Shown here one piece after another: positions 4,335 to 7,372 of a DNA stretch of 7,372 bases. Made by a program: the position numbers and the translations under genes. Under the pieces are notes generated by a model. That model searched no databases. It saw only the letters and a list, made by a program, of their open reading frames with translations, and was not told the DNA's origin. How positions within the stretch are numbered: position 1 is the stretch's first letter; each line of letters starts with the position of its first letter. Source of the DNA: Nitratireductor sp. (GTDB taxonomy: Bacteria; Pseudomonadota; Alphaproteobacteria; Rhizobiales; Rhizobiaceae); the NCBI GenBank assembly GCA_020441735.1, contig JAGRLQ010000222.1, positions 1-7,372 on the forward strand, written 5' to 3'.

Positions 4335-6617
4335 CTAGTAGGGAATGCCGTTCGAATCGGCAAAATCCATCAGGAATTCGCGGATCGTCTGCCCGCCATA
4401 GGACTTGCAGATTTCCGCAAGCAGCGTCCCTTCGAGCTTGCCGATGTCGGTTTCCAGCAGCATTGCCTTTACCGGGCCGATGGCGGCGCCCGTCATGGAA
4501 ATCGACCGGAAGCCGAGACCCAGCAGCGCAAGGGCCGAAAGCGGTCGGCCGGCCATCTCCCCGCACAAGGTCAGCGGTGTCTGATGGGCTTCGGCAGCCA
4601 CCACGATCTTGCGCAATACCCGCAGGAAAGCACGGTTGAGATGGTCGTAGCGCCGGGCGATGCGGGCATTGCCGCGATCGCTGGCAAAGACGAACTGGAA
4701 CAGGTCGTTGGAGCCGACGGAAACGAAATCTACCGCCTTCATCAGATCATCAAGCTGATAAAGCAGTGACGGCACCTCGATCATCGCTCCCAGCGCGAGC
4801 GACCGGGGAATACGGTGTCCGAAACGGGTCAACAGGCTGACCTCGCGCTTGATGATCTCGCGCACCTGCAGAACCTCACGCGTTTCGGTGACCATCGGCA
4901 CCATGACGCGCAGTTCCCGGTCGGCGGCGGCCTTCAGCAGGGCGCGCAACTGCGCCCGCAACAGCCCCGGCCGGTCAAGCGCCAGACGCACTGCCCGCCA
5001 GCCCAGTGCCGGATTTTCCTCCTGTTCGCTGCGCAGATAGGGCAGCACCTTGTCGCCACCCACATCAAGCGTGCGGAAGGTTACCGGCCTGCCTTCCACG
5101 CTGTCGAGCACTTCTCGGTAAAGCTGCTCCTGTTCCCCGGTGCGGGGAAAGCGCGAGGAAACCATGAACTGCAATTCGGTGCGGAACAGGCCGATCCCCG
5201 CAGCCCCCGAATTCATCACATTGGGCAGATCCATCAGCAGCCCGGCATTCATCAGCAGGCTGACCGGCTTGCCGTCCTTCGATACGGCAGGCGTATCGCG
5301 CAGACTGCGATAGACCTCCTGTCGTTTCGCACGAAACTGCACCTTCTCCGCATAAGCCTCCTGCACCTCTTCGGTGGGACGCAGATAGACCATGCCCTCC
5401 TCGCCATCGACGATGACGGGATTGGCACTGTCGGCATAGGAAAGCGCATTGTGCACCTGGCCAACCACCGGAATGCCGAGCGCCCTGGCGACAATCACCA
5501 CATGGCTCGTCGGCGCGCCCTCTTCCAGCACAAGGCCGCGCAGCGCCGGGCCATTGTAGTCAAGCAGTTCGGCTGCCCCCATATTGCGGGCAACGACCAC
5601 GTAATCCTTGTCGCCGCGGTCGGTGACGGGCCCGTGCGGCTTGCCGACCAGTTCCCGCAGCAGCCGGTAGGCGAGATCGTCGAAATCGTTGAGCCGTTCG
5701 CGCAGATAGGGGTCGGCCTGCCGCATCATCCGGGCGCGGTTGTCGCTCTGCACCTTCTCGACCGCAGCTTCTGCTGTAAGCCCGTTGCGGATCTGCTCCT
5801 CCATGCGCCTGACCCAGCCCTGGTCGTTGGCAAACATGCGATAGGCTTCCAGCACTTCGCGATGTTCGCCATCGCGCGCCACTTCGCGGTGCTGCAGCAT
5901 GTCGTCGATGGAAAAGCGCAGCTTGGCGAGCGACTGGTGCAGCCGGCGCGTCTCGTATTCGGCATCCTCGTTGAACAGATTGGTCACCACCACGCGCGGC
6001 TCGTGCAGGATCACGTGCCCAAGGCCGATCCCGTCGGCAAGAGCGGTTCCCTTCAGATTGAGCGGACGGGAAAGATCGAGGCCCTGCCCCTGCTTGTCGA
6101 GGCCTTCCAGTTCACCGGCGGCAATCAGTTCCGCCAGCACCATCGCCGTGGTTTCGAGCGCTTCCACTTCGTCGTCGCGATAGACACGCTGATCCTGGTT
6201 CTGCACCACCAGCACGCCAAGCGCCCGGCCGGATCGCAGGATCGGCACGCCGAGGAAGGAGTGGAAGATTTCCTCGCCCGTTTCCGGCAGGTAGCGGAAG
6301 GCGGGATGTTTCTGGGCGTTTTCCAGATTGAGCGTTCTCGCCGTCGCGGCGATGGTACCGACCAGGCCCTGACCCACCCGCAGCGAAGCCTCGTGCACGG
6401 ACTGGGGATTAAGGCCCTGGGTGGCGAACAGTTCCAGCACATCGTCTGAGCGCAGCACATAGACCGAGCAGACCTCGGCCACCATGTTGGCGGCGATATG
6501 GCGCACGATCTTGTCCAGGCGCTCCTGGGCGCCCAGATCCTCGGCCATCACTTCCCGCAACCGCTTCAGCAGCGTGCGCGGTCCGCCGGTTTGCTCGTTC
6601 ATTGCATCATTCGCCAT
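4335..6617 (-). CDS. ptsP: Phosphoenolpyruvate-protein phosphotransferase of the nitrogen PTS (Enzyme I-Ntr)
   Basis: EI-Ntr takes phosphate from phosphoenolpyruvate and passes it to the HPr-like NPr and then EIIA-Ntr. This cytoplasmic relay regulates nitrogen, carbon and potassium balance rather than importing sugars. The product has 760 residues. An N-terminal GAF domain (about 30-165) is what distinguishes PtsP from sugar-type Enzyme I; in studied homologues it senses glutamine. The HPr-binding helical domain covers about 185-310. The phosphohistidine domain contains GLVLEEGAPTSHVVIVAR (361-378) with His372 as the phosphorylated residue. The C-terminal PEP-binding barrel shows GLFRTE (476-481), FRTLDVGGDK (514-523), GSNDLFQF (635-642) and the catalytic cysteine in LCGEMAG (Cys685). 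All key residues are present. The start is uncertain: the ATG at 6617 has no good Shine-Dalgarno, and the in-frame ATG at 6602 (residue 6) is also possible. Placement next to lysC is usual in Hyphomicrobiales. Confidence 0.96.
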   Translation of the reverse strand: MANDAMNEQTGGPRTLLKRLREVMAEDLGAQERLDKIVRHIAANMVAEVCSVYVLRSDDVLELFATQGLNPQSVHEASLRVGQGLVGTIAATARTLNLENAQKHPAFRYLPETGEEIFHSFLGVPILRSGRALGVLVVQNQDQRVYRDDEVEALETTAMVLAELIAAGELEGLDKQGQGLDLSRPLNLKGTALADGIGLGHVILHEPRVVVTNLFNEDAEYETRRLHQSLAKLRFSIDDMLQHREVARDGEHREVLEAYRMFANDQGWVRRMEEQIRNGLTAEAAVEKVQSDNRARMMRQADPYLRERLNDFDDLAYRLLRELVGKPHGPVTDRGDKDYVVVARNMGAAELLDYNGPALRGLVLEEGAPTSHVVIVARALGIPVVGQVHNALSYADSANPVIVDGEEGMVYLRPTEEVQEAYAEKVQFRAKRQEVYRSLRDTPAVSKDGKPVSLLMNAGLLMDLPNVMNSGAAGIGLFRTELQFMVSSRFPRTGEQEQLYREVLDSVEGRPVTFRTLDVGGDKVLPYLRSEQEENPALGWRAVRLALDRPGLLRAQLRALLKAAADRELRVMVPMVTETREVLQVREIIKREVSLLTRFGHRIPRSLALGAMIEVPSLLYQLDDLMKAVDFVSVGSNDLFQFVFASDRGNARIARRYDHLNRAFLRVLRKIVVAAEAHQTPLTLCGEMAGRPLSALALLGLGFRSISMTGAAIGPVKAMLLETDIGKLEGTLLAEICKSYGGQTIREFLMDFADSNGIPY

Positions 6618-6647
6618 CCCGTTGCGATGGCGCCCACAAACCCGGCC

Positions 6648-6671
6648 CCTTCTCCCCTTGACGGGAAAAGG
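6648..6671 (-). repeat. Hairpin in the ptsP leader
   Basis: On the minus strand CCTTTTCCC (6671-6663) can pair with GGGGAGAAGG (6657-6648) around a five-base loop, giving nine pairs with one bulged G and one G-U pair. It would lie some 15-40 bases into a transcript from the promoter at 6693-6721. CCTTCTCCCC/GGGGAGAAGG palindromes are, from memory, a common dispersed motif in alphaproteobacterial genomes, so this may be a repeat copy rather than a ptsP-specific control element. Confidence 0.45.
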
Positions 6672-6692
6672 CGCCTGTTTTCCTTTTGCACG

Positions 6693-6721
6693 ATCTTATG
6701 GCTTGCAGCCTGCCTTGTCAG
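6693..6721 (-). promoter_or_regulatory. Candidate sigma-70 promoter of ptsP
   Basis: CTGACA (6721-6716) and TAAGAT (6698-6693) are separated by 17 bases on the minus strand; they match the vegetative consensus at five and four of six positions. A start near 6686 gives a leader of about 69 bases before the ptsP ATG at 6617. The promoter would serve ptsP and, since no good terminators follow, probably prfA and prmC. Confidence 0.45.
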
Positions 6722-6723
6722 CC

Positions 6724-6739
6724 GCCAATCGCAATTGGC
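6724..6739 (-). repeat. Perfect stem-loop directly after the lysC stop codon
   Basis: GCCAAT-TGCG-ATTGGC is a perfect six-pair stem with a four-base loop starting at the first base after the lysC TGA. There is no U-tract, so it is not a classical terminator; 3'-end protection of lysC mRNA or partial termination is plausible. It ends two bases before the candidate ptsP -35 box, so it could also be a binding palindrome. Confidence 0.5.
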
Positions 6740-7372
6740 TCACGCCGCGTCGTCGAGCCCGTAGGCAGCATGCAGCGTGCGCACCGCCAGTTCGGTATAC
6801 TCCGAATCGATCAGAACCGAAAACTTGATTTCCGATGTCGTGATCGCGCGGATGTTGATGCCGCGCTTGGCAAGCGCGGCAAATGCCGTCGAGGCAACGC
6901 CGGCATGGCTGCGCATGCCGATGCCGATCACCGACACCTTGACCAGGCCCTTGTCGCTCTGGATCAGTTCGTAGCCGATCTCGCTGCGGTGATCTTCCAG
7001 CACTTTCAGTGCCCGTTCGACATCGCTGTCCGGCACGGTGAAGGTCATGTCGGTGCGCGAACCGTCTTCCGAGACGCTTTGCACGATCATGTCCACATTG
7101 ACGTTTTCTTCCGCCAGCGGGCCGAAGATCGAGGCGGAAACACCCGGTTTGTCCGGCACCCTGCGAAGCGAAATCTGCGCCTCGTCACGGGCGTAGGCGA
7201 TACCGGTTACGACTTCCTGTTCCACGATGTCATCCTCATCACATATCAGCGTTCCAGGCGGCGAGGCACCCGGACTGCTGTCGATTGCATCCGGATCCTC
7301 GAAACTGGAACGCACGAAGGTTTTTACACCATGTACCATGGCCATTTCCACCGAGCGGACCTGCAGCACCTT
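6740..7372 (-). CDS. lysC: Aspartate kinase, C-terminal half (cut by window edge)
   Basis: Aspartate kinase phosphorylates L-aspartate in the first step of lysine, threonine, methionine and diaminopimelate synthesis. The frame is open to the right edge and gives the last 210 residues of a protein usually about 410-425 long; the ATP-binding kinase core and true start lie outside. The window begins with KVLQVRSVEMAMVHGV, the normal link from the kinase domain, then TFVRSSFEDPD. Two ACT regulatory domains follow: the first from about residue 67 of the visible part (ISLRRVPDKPGVSASIFGPLAEENVNVDMIVQ, read in two pieces), the second from about 144 (VKVSVIGIGMRSHAGVA, then GINIRAITTSEIKFSVLID). These bind the feedback inhibitors lysine and/or threonine in homologues. 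The tail ends LHAAYGLDDAA. This architecture is that of a monofunctional kinase, with no homoserine dehydrogenase fusion. The neighbour ptsP starts 122 bases downstream. Confidence 0.97.
   Translation of the reverse strand, partial: KVLQVRSVEMAMVHGVKTFVRSSFEDPDAIDSSPGASPPGTLICDEDDIVEQEVVTGIAYARDEAQISLRRVPDKPGVSASIFGPLAEENVNVDMIVQSVSEDGSRTDMTFTVPDSDVERALKVLEDHRSEIGYELIQSDKGLVKVSVIGIGMRSHAGVASTAFAALAKRGINIRAITTSEIKFSVLIDSEYTELAVRTLHAAYGLDDAA

Noticed and set aside
3816..4769. A 317-codon open frame on the plus strand
   Set aside because: It runs antisense across the prfA start, the spacer and the end of ptsP, is rich in Pro, Arg and His, and matches no family I know.
4815..6449. A 544-codon open frame on the plus strand
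   Set aside because: It lies wholly antisense to ptsP. Long antisense frames are expected opposite GC-rich genes with strong third-position bias; the translation has no recognisable domain, while the minus strand encodes a complete EI-Ntr with all catalytic residues.
1..7372. Mobile element, prophage, CRISPR array, toxin-antitoxin or tRNA gene
   Set aside because: No transposase, integrase, regularly spaced repeats, small toxin pair or tRNA-like cloverleaf was found on either strand; the gene order is that of conserved core chromosome.

Overview
The window is a stretch of conserved chromosome from an alphaproteobacterium, most likely of the order Hyphomicrobiales (Rhizobiales). The evidence is the gene set and order (lysC - ptsP - prfA - prmC - DUF4167 gene - clpB), a DUF4167 protein, a GAF-containing nitrogen-type PTS Enzyme I beside aspartate kinase, and promoter-like boxes of the alphaproteobacterial CTTG/CTAT type. 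I cannot name family or genus. All genes lie on the minus strand, so transcription runs from the right end to the left end. Coding DNA is GC-rich; the DUF4167-clpB spacer is visibly more AT-rich.

Layout in the direction of transcription: 7372-6740 is the C-terminal half of aspartate kinase (lysC), cut by the window edge. 6739-6618 is a short spacer with a perfect palindrome against the lysC stop, a good promoter candidate and a leader hairpin. 6617-4335 is ptsP, complete. 4334-4267 is a 68-base spacer with a GC-rich stem-loop. 4266-3190 is prfA (release factor 1), complete. 3193-2312 is prmC, complete, overlapping prfA by the four bases ATGA. 2311-1901 is a 411-base gap with a strong promoter candidate and a long, hairpin-rich probable leader, including a 14-codon mini-ORF at its start. 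1900-1223 is a DUF4167 gene. 1222-948 is a spacer with two palindromic blocks, which look like a dispersed rhizobial-type repeat, and a possible heat-shock promoter. 947-1 is the N-terminal third of clpB, cut by the left edge.

Function: lysC feeds lysine, threonine and methionine synthesis. ptsP starts the regulatory nitrogen PTS phosphorelay. prfA ends translation at UAA and UAG, and prmC methylates the GGQ glutamine of RF1 (and RF2), so enzyme and substrate are translationally coupled here. clpB is the disaggregase of the heat-shock response and seems to be a separate unit. The function of the DUF4167 protein is unknown; it has a basic N-terminus and an acidic low-complexity C-terminal half.

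The protein genes are ordinary core genes and I see no mobile element, phage, CRISPR array or defence system. What deserves a second look is non-coding: the roughly 315-base leader in front of the DUF4167 gene, the palindromic repeat block before clpB, and the apparent lack of a Shine-Dalgarno sequence before prfA.
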